Assembly (NCBI GenBank): GCA_903813345.2
Contig: CAIIXF020000013.1
Coordinates: forward strand, 191,008-255,007
Direction of reading: 5' to 3'
DNA length: 64,000 bases
Source: Owenia fusiformis
Taxonomy: Eukaryota; Annelida; Polychaeta; Sabellida; Oweniidae
This document shows, piece after piece, positions 1-12,371 of this stretch (the stretch's first letter is position 1; each line of letters begins with the position of its first letter). The notes beneath the pieces were generated by a model that saw only the letters and a program-made list of their open reading frames with translations, ran no database searches and was not told where the DNA came from. The translations under genes were made by a program, and so were the position numbers.

Positions 1-2250
1 GTTTTTCCCAAATTTTTTGGAAGGATAACCTACCGAAACCTATCACTTGCTTAGCCCTTGTTTTACACCATTCAATTTTCAGGAAATTTGAAATTTGTTG
101 CTTTAGCCATGAGTTCAGTGTAGCATCGCCATTCAAGTCATGAGGAACTGACAAACTCAATACTATAAGCATCAGAAGCATAATACATTTGAGTGCTGTA
201 CAGCAATAGTGTACACTCACCTTGTATTATTGCAAAGCTCTTTACAATGATAGCTCTGCCTCCTAGATGACGTGGTTCTAGAGCTGCATGTTCCCTGCTG
301 CTGCCCTCGCCATAGTTCTCATCTCCTTCTACAACCCATGAAAGTCCATTGGCCTGTATCAAAAGAGCAGCATGTTTGAAACTCTTAATTTCACATGTAA
401 TGTATGCATTAAAAATATGTTATTTACAATGTCCAAGACAACAAATGCATATGTATCAGGCTCCTGGTGACATTTTGTTACTTTGAAACTGGAAAGGGGT
501 TCACTCTAACCCCCTTGGCTACAGGCTTGTGGTACACCATCATACTCTCCAGTCAGATTATTACTACTTTTCAACTATCAATTTTACTACCTCCAACCAA
601 AACCTGTGAAGTTCATTTGCCTGCAGGAAATACAAAAGGCATGAACATATCTTATATATTTCAACAATTTAAATAGAAGACTATACTAACCCTATGAGTA
701 AATTGTTTGATATGTTGTCAAGATGTCCTCTGTATTTCAACAAACACAGCATAGAAATACTGTATATCATTATGTTTGGATAACTGAAATACAAACAGAT
801 ATTTTAGTGACATTCTGGTACATTACAAAGGCAACACGATTAAACATCACAGCTTCTAACAAATTATTTTCTAAGAACTATTGGTAATGATTTGTAATAC
901 TGATCGGGATCTACTACACTGATGAGCTTACATTATCAGCCACTAGTCATGCCCCATTACCCTCATTTACAATACATTAATAACTGTAAACTAAGGAAAC
1001 ATGTACTGATCATTAAGTCACAGCACTTCTTGTGATTTGTCTTTGACCTATGACTACTGACCTATACCGGCGATTACTAGAGTGCTGCTAACTCGATAAA
1101 AGGCTGGCGCTGGCTAGAATTGTCTATGGTTCTAGCCATGATAAAGATACCAGTTCTTCAACTCGACAATGGGAAGAACTGCTCTACCATAGTGACTAAT
1201 ATGTCATGATATGACATCTAAAGAGTCAATAAAAGATATACATATACTGATCATTAAGTAAATACCTTGATTAGAATACCCACAATTATCTTCCAGATCT
1301 TTGCCAGACCATTTCTCAAATGGTGTCAGTAGTTGTAGACGCTTACTTTCAGGGGATACGTCCACTTGGAGACTAGAGCCCTCTGCTGGTGGTTCCTGGT
1401 ATGTGTCCTGACCTGGAAGGTTGTCACCATATGGTGCGCCTAGCATAAACTTGGAACCTAAATAAATATGTTCATCACCATATGGTGTGTCTTCTAGCAT
1501 AAACTTTGAACCTAGATAAATATTAGGTAGTAAGCTAGCACCCAAAAATGTATTAGTTTGTGAACAAATTGAAATTCTTATGTATTTTTATGTGATACTT
1601 CAGAAAATTTTTGTCTGACGCGCCATATCCGGGGCGAACATTGTCAAATTGGGGTTTTCGACCCTAAAATGGAAAACTACAGGGGGTACTTTATCATCAT
1701 TGAATAAATCATTCAGTTGGTCTTCAATCATCATGATAATTATGCTGAGAATTGATGAGATCGTTTTGAGGTAAATATAGTCTAATTGATTTCACATCAA
1801 CAACTGAATACTTCAGTAGTATGTTTCAAGATTGTGGAAACCACAATTTTTGTTCAAAATATCCTTAATTTTGGCAAAACCTGAACATGTACATCATGTA
1901 GAATATGGATTTTTTCACGAATTCGGATCAATAGATATCAGAACATTTTAGCACACTCAAAATAACCAGTACAGATCAAACATTTAAATTTTCCAAACTT
2001 TAATACTGATAGAAGTAAAGGTCCCAGCCTCGTTTTGGTTTTCAAAATCTTGTAGAATCTGCGATTTGGGGGATGCATTGAATGATACGTTTAGAAGCTT
2101 ATATTTCTTTTAAAATATTCAAATTGATTTGAATAATCATCTTCAATTTCCTCCCGATAATCGATCCATTATAGATAAATTAATCGAAACAAGCATTCAA
2201 GTGTTTTAGGATACAAAAACAAAACAGAACAGATGTATGATAATTAGAGG

Positions 2251-2369
2251 TTATGTCACTATCGTTGCATATATGCCCGAGAGTTTCAGTGATAAACATG
2301 TTGGCCCGACCTTGGGAGGGACATTGATCACTGAGAACCGAGGGCATATGTGCAACTATAGTGACATAA
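2251..2369. mobile_element. ~120-bp foldback element, piece 1
   Basis: TTATGTCACTATCGTTGCAT with ATGCCCGAGAG pairs with the inverted GAGGGCATATGTGCAACTAT and GTGACATAA. The arms are about 45 bp around a short loop containing CCCGACCTTGGGAGGGAC. It is intronic. Equivalents are 19507-19626 and 51513-51632. The piece 1 loop lacks two bases (ATGTTGGCCC versus ATGTATGGCCC). Confidence 0.7.
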
Positions 2370-3420
2370 ACGATTTATAACATACCTATGATGATCTAGT
2401 CTGATCAGAAAGTACTGTTTTCTTATCTAATTGTCTAGCTATGGTTCGGAAATGATGATTTATCCCCATGTTTGTATCTTACGAGTCAATTTGACCTGGG
2501 CCTAATGTATGACGTAGTTCCAGCGCTTGACCAATGAGAAAGTTAGCAGGCGCGGGCTTTTCAAAAGTTATATTGACCCGCTGTCTTGTGAACACTCTAC
2601 ACTATACCTCATCATAGATATGTTATAATGATAATTATTGACCTATGATAAACATACCATTATGGGCAGTGAGTTCATCTATGAGTGGGCTGGTGATGTC
2701 ACAAATGTATGAGTGGCAAATTTGGCATCATTGCGACAAGTTAAGTTCCTGTTATATCACCCTTCTTGACATCACGTTTGTCAAGCACCATACCAACTGC
2801 CTCTCCAAGAACAACTGCCTACAATAAAGAAACAAACATATGGGCCATCATTGTAAATTCAAAGCCACATCTGATTCATAGTATTTCAGCTAATCTAAAT
2901 CTAAATTCCTAAGTTTATCAACATGGAAAAAGATGATTATGACATATCACACAAACATAGCTGCAACAAATGACTTGTGTTTGCTTAAAAAGGTTAAGAC
3001 GCTTGATCATTATGTTCAAGAGATGTTTGTTAAACTGATTCAATAATTTTGTAAAATGAGTTATTATTGTCCATACACGGTCTGCTCTGTCTTAAGAAAC
3101 AAGCCATATGCATATGAACAGCTCAAAGTATTGCTTTGATTTTTCCAGACATACATGTACCTGTCCATCTCTTTCAATGATAGCTCTGATCTGTTCTGAG
3201 CCAGGTGTGATTGTGAATGCAGCCTTGGCCTTGACACCTTTATCCAAACACTGCTTGGCTATAGCTGCAGATCTGCTCATTTCTTCATAACTGCTGTTGG
3301 TACAACTTCCAATCAGACCTAAACATTAAAATCAATAGAGTTAGCATTACAGAATTCAAATTTTTATATGTACTCAAAAGATTGTATGAAATTTTCAAAA
3401 TGAAATTACTTTATTATTTA

Positions 3421-3992
3421 CAGGTTGAGCCAAAAAATGTAACCCTAACGAATCTTAATAACTCAGTCATCCAGTATGGGCATTGAGTCATATTTGGCAC
3501 AACTGACCCTTGTTCAATGTACTTTCATTCTTTTAAGTTTCATTTTTCTACTCAAAAGGTTATGATTTTATGGCCATTTTACAAAACATGCTCCAAATGC
3601 CAAAACATACCAAAACCACACAATATGAATCGCCAAAATTTTACCTTTGGGGCTATTTCAAATATAATGTGTACATTAAAAACTCTTAGAAGCATCAGAG
3701 AGTTGAAACAAGATATTAGAAGGGAAATGAGAGCCTTTACACAAGATATTTGTGAGCGTGTAGTCAGAAAACTTCACCCGATGTGTTAAATTTGATTCAA
3801 AACACAAGACTGTCATTTTGAGGATGTTTTTTAAAATGGCTATAAAATCATGACCACTTTGAGTGGACCCATGAAACTTAGTAAAATGAAAAACATTGAA
3901 CAAGGGTAACTTTTGCCAAATATGATTTTAACCCCATACTGGATAAGGAAGTTATAAAGATTCGTTTGGGTTACATTTTTTGGCTCGCCCTG
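3421..3992. mobile_element. 572-bp TIR element (mariner/Tc1-type MITE), piece 1
   Basis: Outer ends CAGGTTGAGCC and GGCTCGCCCTG are flanked by TA on both sides. The inverted ends extend about 150 bp each, through AAAAAATGTAACCC and GAACAAGGG. The middle reads as an ORF only by chance. The TA target and CAGG..CCTG ends fit Tc1/mariner-derived elements. It lies in an intron of the aconitase pseudogene, between the 3161 and 4167 blocks. Confidence 0.8.
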
Positions 3993-4494
3993 TACTTGGG
4001 TGGTTCTGTCAGATTTCAATGTTATTTCGCAATCTTATTGTATCTTAAGACAGAATTAATTCAATATTCAGGAAGTTCATATAAACTTCCTACATAGATA
4101 CCATGTGGGGTAACTCTCAAAATATTTCTACACAAGCTGTAACATTGAAATGAAGTTGCTACATACCAACTTTGATGTCCAAAGGCCAGTCATTCTTCTT
4201 GGTTCTGTCTCCAAGCTTCTGTATGGGATGTGGAAAGTCAGAAGTGAATGGACCATTGACACGGGGCTCAAACTGGAATACAGAAAATAGCAATTCGAAA
4301 TTTGAATTGTTCCATTATTTATAATATGGCAACTGGCACAGATGCTTTATTTTTTCAACCATACTATTAAAAGTTATGAAATTAAAACTGATATTACAAC
4401 ACAAACAGATAATAATTAAATAAAAACACAGAATTAAACTCCGTGCCAAGAACTGATGGCCAAGAACTGATGAAAAGTCAGTCCACCCCAGTAG

Positions 4495-4550
4495 GGATTG
4501 AACCTACTATCCCAGATACATAAGTACCTACGACTACACAATACTTCAGG
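4495..4550 (-). repeat. tRNA-like T-arm / B-box fragment (possible SINE remnant)
   Basis: The minus strand has GTAGG-TTCAATC-CCTAC, a perfect 5-bp stem with a 7-base loop like a tRNA T arm, and a B-box-like GGTTCAATCCC. No acceptor partner, D arm or anticodon arm could be folded, so it is not a working tRNA gene. The copy in piece 2 (T arm at 17370-17386) has loop TTCAAGC; piece 3 has it at about 53756-53812. Confidence 0.3.
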
Positions 4551-5110
4551 CTTTGGCATTCTATCCATGAATTAATCTATAACAGATGTGCTCACTTTAT
4601 TATGCCTAACTCACTCAGATTTATCTCAATAAGCTGATCATATTAACATCATTTATCTGCAGCAAGGAGATCTTGCCTCACATCATCAGCAGTCTCACCT
4701 ATACCTGCAGCCAATACACATTCAATTTAACTAAAATTATTTTATGTCTATGTTAATATTACATCCTTCTCACAGGACAGATTGCTATAAAGTAATAATA
4801 TAAAAAGGATTGGACAGAAGGGTTATGCCTATGGTAAGCCTCTCCAAGTGAATAGCAATGCTTTAAATGCCCCATATAAACTTATATCATAGTCTTATCA
4901 TGAAAAAGTAATATTTGAATGATTAAACTATATGTCAAACTTTGCATGGTGCCTTTAACCATGTCTTACTCCAAAGATTAGAGAACAATGGACATGATTA
5001 ACTTTTGAAAGACTATCTTGAAACTAGACAACAGCAACGCCAAAGCATAGCAAATCCCATTGAACAGTCATGGCTGGCATACTAACAAACAAAGAATATA
5101 GCAAAAATAA

Positions 5111-5520
5111 TGGCGACCTTCTACCAAAAGTGTCATTAGACAGTGTGCCATGCTTATAGTATTCACATACCAAATATGAACAAAATCGCTCCACTACTTT
5201 TCGAGTTATAGTAAAATATGTTAAAATGGCGGCCATTTTTCAAAATGGCCGCCTTCTACCAAAAGTGGCATTAGACAGTGTGCCATGCTTATTGTATTCA
5301 CATACCAAATATGAACAAAATTGCTCCACTACTTTTCCAGTTATAGTAAAATACGTTAAAATGGCAGCCATTTTTCAAAATGGCCACCTTCTACCAAAAG
5401 TGTCATTAGACAGTGTGCCATGCTTATAGTATTCACATACCAAATATGAACAAAATCACTCGACTACTTTTCGAGTTACAGCAAAAATCATAAAATAACG
5501 AGTAAAGGCCCCCTTTTACA
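5111..5520. repeat. 135-bp tandem array, three units
   Basis: CCTTCTACCAAAAGTG recurs at 5117, 5252 and 5387, exactly 135 bp apart. Each unit carries CAAATATGAACAAAATC and AAAATGGC..CCATTTT. The same array is at about 16370-16760 and 54374-54780. Short ORFs through it simply reflect the repeat. Confidence 0.9.
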
Positions 5521-5639
5521 AGATGGCTGCCATGTGCTTCTTTAATATTTACATTTCTAGCTTTATTAATGTCCTTTATAACTTTTTACATATAAAACAT
5601 ATTGCTATTACAGTTTTACATATTGCACCTAAATAACTG

Positions 5640-5905
5640 TAAAATCGGCATTAAAATGGCCATCATTTTTAAATGAGCGGCCATTTTCAAATGAGCGGCC
5701 ATTTTGAAAATCGGCTTTCGAGCAGAACTTTTAAAACCATAGGGTATATGTGTACAAAATATGAACAAAATCGGGTCAACTGTATTTGAGTTATTGCCTG
5801 GACGGACATATGTACGTACGTACGTATGGACGGATGGACGGACGGACAGGCAGACGGATGGAGGTGTTCCCTATATCCCTCCGAACTTTGTTCGATGGGA
5901 TAGTA
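5640..5905. repeat. ACGG-type microsatellite with terminal hairpin module
   Basis: A GGACGGAC run follows the 135-bp array and is followed by CCCTATATCCCTCCGAAC..GTTCGATGGGATA. That end can fold, because CGAAC pairs with GTTCG and ATCCC with GGGAT. The same hairpin and microsatellite combination is at 15945-16080, 55060-55165, 11755-12050, 61140-61250, 24425-24520 and 46720-46820. Confidence 0.7.
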
Positions 5906-7019
5906 AATGTATATTGACAGTATACATTATACATTTTTCACCATGTTTGGTCAGTCATCGGTGAGGGTATAACAAATACATGTATACCTGATCTGTTGGT
6001 GGCATCAAAATATGCTTTCATACAGTGGTTGTACGGAAACAAAGATGTTGCAGCACCTATTTCAGCTCCCATGTTCCATATTGTATCCATACCTAAACAG
6101 TAATAAACACATGTATAAAGGTTGATTGCCCGGAAATATTTACACAATTGAACATGTTGAACAACTAATATACATACTTTTTGTGGCTTGGTTGAATGGC
6201 TATGAATCCCAAGTTCCGATGTGTCTCATCAAGAAGACAATAGAGTGACAGAGATTATGTCAAGCCGAGTTTATAATTTTTGTGCGAATTTTCTTCTTGG
6301 ATCGAACAATTTCATTTTAATTTGATTAACTTATATTACGATAGGTGGCAAAAGGTCTCAAGGTAGGTCAAGTGACACAAAACAACAGATCATATGACTG
6401 CTCAGCTTCAATTTTGCTCTTGCAGTCGAAACTGAAACTTCTTTCATCGATATCTAGGTAATTTTTTCAGCCTCCAGTATTTTGACAAAAGTAAGTTCAG
6501 GTCGTAGCCATTCTTCGAGGCACATTTGAGGCACCAACGATTTTTTGAGTTTTTCTAAGGAATCATTCCCGATTTCCAGCTATTGCACCTTTAATTGATT
6601 AGTTATGTTTTTGGTATTATAGAATAAAGGGACTTATTTTCCAAACACTGGCTATGATACTGAACAGTATAAAATATAATTATTCATACTCATGTACATG
6701 TATGATCAAAATCTTTTAATGCATTTTTATTTTTTTCTACTGAAAATGCAATTTTAAAGTGCGCAAATATAAATCACTTGAAACAAGAATATGCACATAT
6801 AGTAAAACAAGTGGAAGATATTTGAAAATACTTGAAGTGGTTTACCTTTACAAGATATGGAGTGCAAGCCTGGGCCAAAGTATTCTATAATGGCTCCTGT
6901 GCCTCCTTTAACTGTGAGGATTGCCTGTCACCTTAAGGATACCATCCTTTGGTGAGGTCCACTCACTCAACTCTCCTGTCAGCTTAACTCCAATCATCTA
7001 CAGTCAAAACATAAACATG

Positions 7020-8985
7020 TACCGTATTCTCCCTAATGAGTCCACAGCCATTTTCAGGGAGGGGGTCAAAAATGAAACAAGAACACAAATGTGTACAATA
7101 TGTCCCCACCAATGGGTGATCCCGTCAAATGGTTATCCCGAAAATGAGTAGACAAGACTTTACCATTACAATTTTGGGACGGAAAATGCAAATGACCACT
7201 TTAAAATTTACCCAGAATGCCAAAAAATTAGTCAGCTCTAGATTTTCATACTAGAAACCATCCCTGAAAATTTGAAATTGATCAGTCAAACAGTAAACCA
7301 GAAAACGCGTAAACAAGACTTTACAGACAAGATTTTAGGACAGAAAAATCCAAAATGGCTGCCTTGACATTTGCCCAGAATGCCTAACAAGAACACAAAT
7401 GTGTACAAAATGTCCCCACCCAATGGTTATCCTAAAAATGAGAAGACAAGACTTTACCGACACAACTTGAGGACAGAATATCCAAAATGGCCACCTTTAA
7501 ATTTACCTAGAATGCCCAAAAATTAGTCAGTTCTAGATTTTCATACCAAGAACCACCCCTGAAAATTTGAAATTGATCCCTCACACAGTTAACCAGAAAA
7601 CATGTAAACAAGACTTTACAAACAAGATTTTAGGACGGAAAATCCAAAATGGCTGCCTTGACATTTATCCAGAATGCCAAAAAACTAATATCTTCTAGAT
7701 TTTCATACTCAGAATCATCCCTGAAAACTTGAAATTGATCTACCAAACGGTTCACCTGGAAATGCGCAGACAAAACTTAACAGACAAGATTTTAGGACAG
7801 AAAATCCAAAATGGCTGCCTTGACATTTATCCAGAATGCCAAAATCTATTCAGATCTAGATTTTCATACTAAGAATCATCCCTGAAAATTTGAGATTGAT
7901 TTACCAAACAGTTCACCTGGAAATGCGTAGACAAGACTTGACAGACAAGATTTTAGGACAGAAAATCCAAAATGGCTACCTTGACATTTACCCAGACTGC
8001 CAAAAAACTGATCAGATCTAGATTTTCATACTAAGAATCATCCCTGAAAATTTGAAATTGATCTACCGCAGAGTTCACCTAAAAATACGTAGACAAGACT
8101 TTACGGGCAAGATTTTAAGATGGAAAATCCAAAATGGCTGCCTCGACATTTACCCAGAATGCCAAAAAACTAATCGGATCTAGATTTTCATACTAAGAAT
8201 CATCCCTGAAAATTTAAAATTGATCTACCAAATGGTTCACCTAAAAACGCGTAGACTAGACTTTACAGGCAAAATTTTAAGACAGAAAATCCAAAATGGC
8301 TGCCTTGACATTTATCCAGAATACCAAAAAACTAATCAGATCTAGATTTTCATACTAAGAATCATCCCTGAAAATTTGAAATTGATTTACCAAACAGTTC
8401 ACCTGGAAATGCGTAGACAAGACTTTACAGACAAGATTTTAGGACAGAAAATCCAAAATGGCTACCTTGACATTTACCAAGACTGCCAAAAAACTGATCA
8501 GATCTAGATTTTCATACTAAGAATCATCCCTGAAAATTTGAAATTGATCTACCACAGAGTTTACCTAAAAAAGCGTAGACAAGACTTTACGGGCAAGATT
8601 TTAAGATGGAAAATCCAAAATGGCTGCCTTGACATTATCCAAAATGCCAAAAAACTAATCAGATCTAGATTTTCATCCTAGGAATCATTCCTGAAAATTT
8701 GAAATTGATCTACCGATTAGTTCATCTGGAAATGCGTAGACAAGACTTTACAGACAAGATTTTAGGACGGAAAATCCAAAATGGCTGCCTTGACATTTAC
8801 CCAGAATGCCCAAAAACTAATCAGATCTAGATTTTCATACTAAGAATCATCCCTGAAAATTTGAAATTGATCTACCAAATGGTTCACCTAAAAATGCGTA
8901 AAAAAGACTTTAAAGACAAGATTTTAGGACAGAAAATTTCAAAATGGCCGACAGGCTTTTACAACAAAGTACACCTGACCTGTAC
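7020..8985. repeat. ~162-bp tandem array, about 11 units, piece 1
   Basis: Units centred on CCAAAATGGCTGCCTTGACA and TCTAGATTTTCATACTAAGA recur with a period of 161-163 bp, for example AATGGCT at 7648, 7809, 7970, 8296 and 8457. The array lies between the 6846 exon and a GACAGACAGATG run. It resembles the core repeats of pearl/Helitron-like elements. Equivalent 56350-58235. Confidence 0.9.
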
Positions 8986-9353
8986 GGATGGACAGACAGA
9001 CAGATGGACAGACAGACAGATGGACAGACAGACAGATAGACAGACAACCAGACGGACGGACGCGCCTAGGCCGACAATATGGCCCCACACTATGTGGTGG
9101 GGAGATAAAAAGCAACAGTGAAGCCGTTTTTCTTGAAGTTTGCAGACAAGGATTTTAGCATTTGACTTCAAAATGGCCGACAGGAAGTAGGTATCGAGTT
9201 AATTTTTTTCATCCACATCTGTATGCACTCATAAGTTAGCCCTGAAAATTTGAAGGTGATATCTGTAGCGGTTTTGGAGAAAACTGCCGGATGTACAGAC
9301 AGACGGACGCGCCTAGCCTGACAATATGGCCCCACACTATGTGGTGGGAACAT
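8985..9353. repeat. GACA/GACAGATG microsatellite and duplicated terminal hairpin
   Basis: A GACAGACAGATG run is followed by CGCCTAG..CCGACAATATGG and CCCCACACTATGTGGTGGGG, a short hairpin. The same tail recurs about 240 bp later at 9305-9353 after a single AGACAGACGG. The equivalent is 58250-58605, with fewer microsatellite units. Confidence 0.75.
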
Positions 9354-10329
9354 AAAAAATGAAGCAAAATGTGCACTTTTTCTATAATCAATTGCATTTT
9401 CTTGTATATGGATGAAGATATTTTATTGTAAGTTAAAGATCTGTTACATCTTTTCCCAGCAATACAAAATGTAAAAATCAAAATATTTGCTCAATCTAAA
9501 ATTGATTGAGTAGCTTCTAACAAGCTTTCGAACTTTGACACTGATAAAATAAAATATGCTGAATCAGCACTTTTGAGCCTGAACTGTCACCTGCAGGCAA
9601 TAATCAATAACAATGCAACATAGAAATTTCATCAATACTGATACAACTAATGCACAAAATATAACTAGTATGACAGTATGCTTTAATTTGACATTGATGT
9701 CTACTTACCCCCCCCCCCTCCATAACCAAAGGCCAGATATTTAGTTAATTTTTTTCTTTTTTCTTATCTAATAAATCCTGTATGAACTCAAAAATGTTTA
9801 TATGTATTGAGGCATGAATTATGTATTTCCTTGATTTTATTTCAGTTCTAGAACCATCTTGGAAGAGAAGATATACAATAACATGTAATTAGCATAGAAC
9901 TTAAAGAATGTCTATATTTGGACATCAAAGGGTTATAATCATACTTTTCTTTAGGCAGACATCATTAAAATAACTTATAAGCCTAAAATATAACATATTT
10001 AGATTGTGGCAATATAAGATTCCCCAGAATTAAGGAGGATTATTTCATTATAATTTTTTGAAATTTTACCCCTCTGAAAATTATGGGTGGGGGGTACAAA
10101 ATCAATTTTCTCCCCAAAAACAGCTCTAGAACTTTGTACATGCGGATAAAAATGTTTTAAATGGTTCACAGATCCACTAAATAAAATTTACGATTTGTTC
10201 CATCCAAAATCATAAGGGCCATTTTTGTAATGAATTCGGTGTACTAATACCTGTTAATTCATAAATACATTCACTAAAATATAATTATCTCAGAAATAGC
10301 AATTAGAGGATAAGTTAGCTATGACTTAC
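9354..10329. other. Intron sequence without recognised features
   Basis: AT-rich and largely unique, with a C-run near 9710. No exon, RNA or repeat was identified. Equivalent 58606-59594. Confidence 0.5.
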
Positions 10330-11039
10330 CTTTGGGCATTTCAGTTCCCAGGGTATATCAGCCACGACATCTACAGCATCAACGCTACTCTATATAGGCC
10401 CCTAAGACCTCCTCCATTGGAGATGTGGCCGTCTGTACCGATCATCAAAAGACCTGGGAAAGCATGATTCTCAAGGACAATCTATAATAGACAGGCAATA
10501 CCTATTTATTTTGTTTACAAATATTGTGAAAGATTAAATGTTCCAATTGTTTAGCTTTCATTATGCATTCATTCCCAAAGAGACAAATGTAATCTACATT
10601 TCACAATTTAGAAAAGATTCCAGCATACACAAAGGGAGAATTAATTTCATTGAACAAAATAAACAATGAATGCACTCAAGATGTTTCATTGGTTAATATC
10701 ACAAAATAAATAAATTCCTCATAGGAGACAGTAAGCCCTTTGACATTCAACAAGATTTTATAAAGATGTAACTGGTGAATGATTCCACTGCAAGGCTTCC
10801 AGAAGCCAACATCATACTGTACAAGTGGTATTTAATCTGAGTGGTTAATTTGTTGAATGGTCAAATTATATCATTTTCCTAATTTTAATTTTCCCAATGG
10901 CAAGAAACTGTCAATCCTGACAGGAGAATACATTGGTAATCAGTATAAAGATAACCAGAACAAGGGCAACGGCAACGCCAAAGCGTAGCGAATCCCATCG
11001 AACAGCCATGGATGGCATTTTTACAAACAAAGTATATAG

Positions 11040-11500
11040 CAAAAATGGCAGGCATTTTTCAAAATGGCCGCCTTCTACCAAAAGTGTCATTAGACAGTGT
11101 GCCATGCTTACAGTATTCACATCGCAAATATGAACAAAATTGCTTTACTACTTTTCGAAATATTATAAAATACATTAAAATGGCGGCCATTTTTCAAAAT
11201 GGCCACCTTCTACTCAAAGTGTCATTAGACAGTGTGCCATCCTTATAGTATTCACATACCAAATATGAACAAAATCGCTTCACTACTTTTCGAGTTATAG
11301 TAAAATAGGTTAAAATGGCGGCCATTTTGAAAAATGGCCGCCATTTTGAAAAATGGCCACCTTCTACCAAAAGTGTCTTCAGACAGTGTGCAAGGTTTAT
11401 AGTATTCACATACCAAATATGAACATAATCGCTCCACTACTTTTCGAGTTACAGCAAAAATCGTAAAATAACGAGTAAAGGCCGCCATTTTTCAAGATGG
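11040..11500. repeat. 135-bp-type tandem array upstream of the exons, piece 1
   Basis: Same family as 5111-5520, with CCTTCTAC(C/T) units. It is followed by an ACGG run and the CCCTATATCCCTCCGAAC hairpin at 12008-12050. Piece 3 (60300-60870) has one more unit and a T-run insertion near 60460. Confidence 0.85.
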
Positions 11501-11772
11501 TTGCCATGTGCTTCTTTAATATCTACATTTCTAGCTTTATTAATGTCCTATATAATCTTTTTACATCTAAAACATATTGCTATTACAGTTTTACATATTG
11601 CACCTAAATTACTGTAAATTCGGCACTAAAATGGCCGCCATTTTGAAATGAGCAGCCATTTTGAAAATCGGCTTTCAAGCAGAACTTCTACCCCCATAGG
11701 GTATATGTGTACAAAATATGAACAAAATCAGGCTAACGGTATTTGAGTTATTGCCCGGACGGACGGACGGAC

Positions 11773-12001
11773 GTCTTGTAATATATAGATACGGATGGAC
11801 GGACGTCTTGTAATATATAGATACACTGTCCCACATGTTTTGTTAAAGAGCAACTGAAGCATACAATCTTTCCACAAAGATAAATTCAGACCAACATTTA
11901 GATATCTACATCATATAGGTAGATTATAATTGATTTTATTTATTTGTCATATCCAGTATTTAATTTATTATAGGTTTAAACCCATATTAATATTGAAGTC
12001 A
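11773..12001. repeat. ~235-bp segment present only in piece 1
   Basis: Within the ACGG run, GTCTTGTAATATATAGATAC occurs twice (about 11773 and 11807), followed by unique DNA up to CACGGAGGCG. Piece 3 goes directly from the ACGG run to GGAGGCG at 61211. Confidence 0.75.
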
Positions 12002-12258
12002 CGGAGGCGTTCCCTATATCCCTCCGAACTTCGATCGATGGGGTAACAAATCATTTTCACTGGAAAACTTAAAACTTTGCCTATGATAGACATGTATTCA
12101 AAATTGAATAATATAATAAATACTTTAAGACTACAAATATGGTTGGTCTTTTAGACATGGTCAGTCTTTTACACATTTTCCTCAAATCCTGTTTTGATGT
12201 TAGCTGTGGAAAAAGCTTCGTAAAACCCATATGACTAGTGTCTACTTATTGTACTTAC

Positions 12259-12371
12259 CTTCCAGTCCATCCTGGGGGAAACTATATCACATGTCAAGGT
12301 GTCACCTTATGGATTCTAGCTCACTCTGTGACAGCACCTCTGCCAGTGTCACTGCAGATCAGTGTGAGATA
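12259..12371 (-). pseudogene. Decayed duplicate of the 14.85-15.0 kb exon-like block
   Basis: The minus strand reads LICSDTGRGAVTE then stops, matching LICSDTDKGAVTIE at the end of piece 1. It rejoins at ATTAGGTG..CCAGGATG and the same GGAAG/GTAAGTAC donor, but about 57 bp are missing and stops are present. The equivalent in piece 3 is 61465-61577. It is an ancient tandem duplication about 2.6 kb apart with one copy decayed. Confidence 0.55.

Larger units (their letters stand above)
1..6352. repeat. Arm a of a large inverted repeat (pairs with 15501-21878; direct match to 49264-55614)
   Basis: Base 6352 matches 15501 and base 1 matches 21878 in reverse complement. The same segment recurs in direct orientation at 49264-55614. 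Identity by eye is very high, with scattered SNPs and short indels. It contains aconitase exons, a TIR element and a 135-bp tandem array. Confidence 0.95.
221..10481 (-). pseudogene. ACO2-like: Aconitase (aconitate hydratase, mitochondrial type) pseudogene, copy 1, 3' end beyond the left edge
   Basis: Functional aconitase isomerises citrate to isocitrate in the TCA cycle using a [4Fe-4S] cluster. Exon-like blocks, in gene order, are 10330-10481, 6846-6997, 5988-6092, 4610-4704, 4167-4272, 3161-3318, 2658-2818, 1266-1457 and 221-353. Nearly all have AG/GT borders. Recognisable family motifs are GTDxH..NGGG, the NMGAEIGA block, [38 protein letters not shown] and [19 protein letters not shown]. 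Lesions: a 7-base deficit in 10330-10481, one extra base in 6846-6997, two stops in 4610-4704 (codons 4649-4651 and 4643-4645), loss of the splice donor at 4610, deletions and a stop in 2658-2818, and a frameshift near the end of 1266-1457. The introns show it is not a processed copy. N-terminal exons were not found up to 15,000. Homology is certain and pseudogene status very likely. Confidence 0.9.

Noticed and set aside
2470-2600. Promoter with TGACGT and CCAAT-like words
   Set aside because: It lies inside an intron of the pseudogene with no transcript start evidence; the words are short and expected by chance.
5226-5429. Small proteins MAAIFQNG..
   Set aside because: They read the 135-bp tandem unit (AAAATGGCGGCCATTTTTCA) and occur in both orientations, so they are repeat shadows.
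7020-8985. CRISPR-like array
   Set aside because: Period ~162 bp without unique spacers of constant length. Whole units are similar and the setting is eukaryotic.
8861-9171. Frames rich in QTDRQTDR or CLSVCLSV
   Set aside because: They translate the GACAGACAGATG microsatellite, have no codon bias and change with unit number between copies.
12259-12371. Aconitase exon with PSTIHCDHLI
   Set aside because: A weak resemblance in one frame disappeared once it matched the unrelated exon-like block at 14851-15000, which reads TDLRHDHGNKPL.
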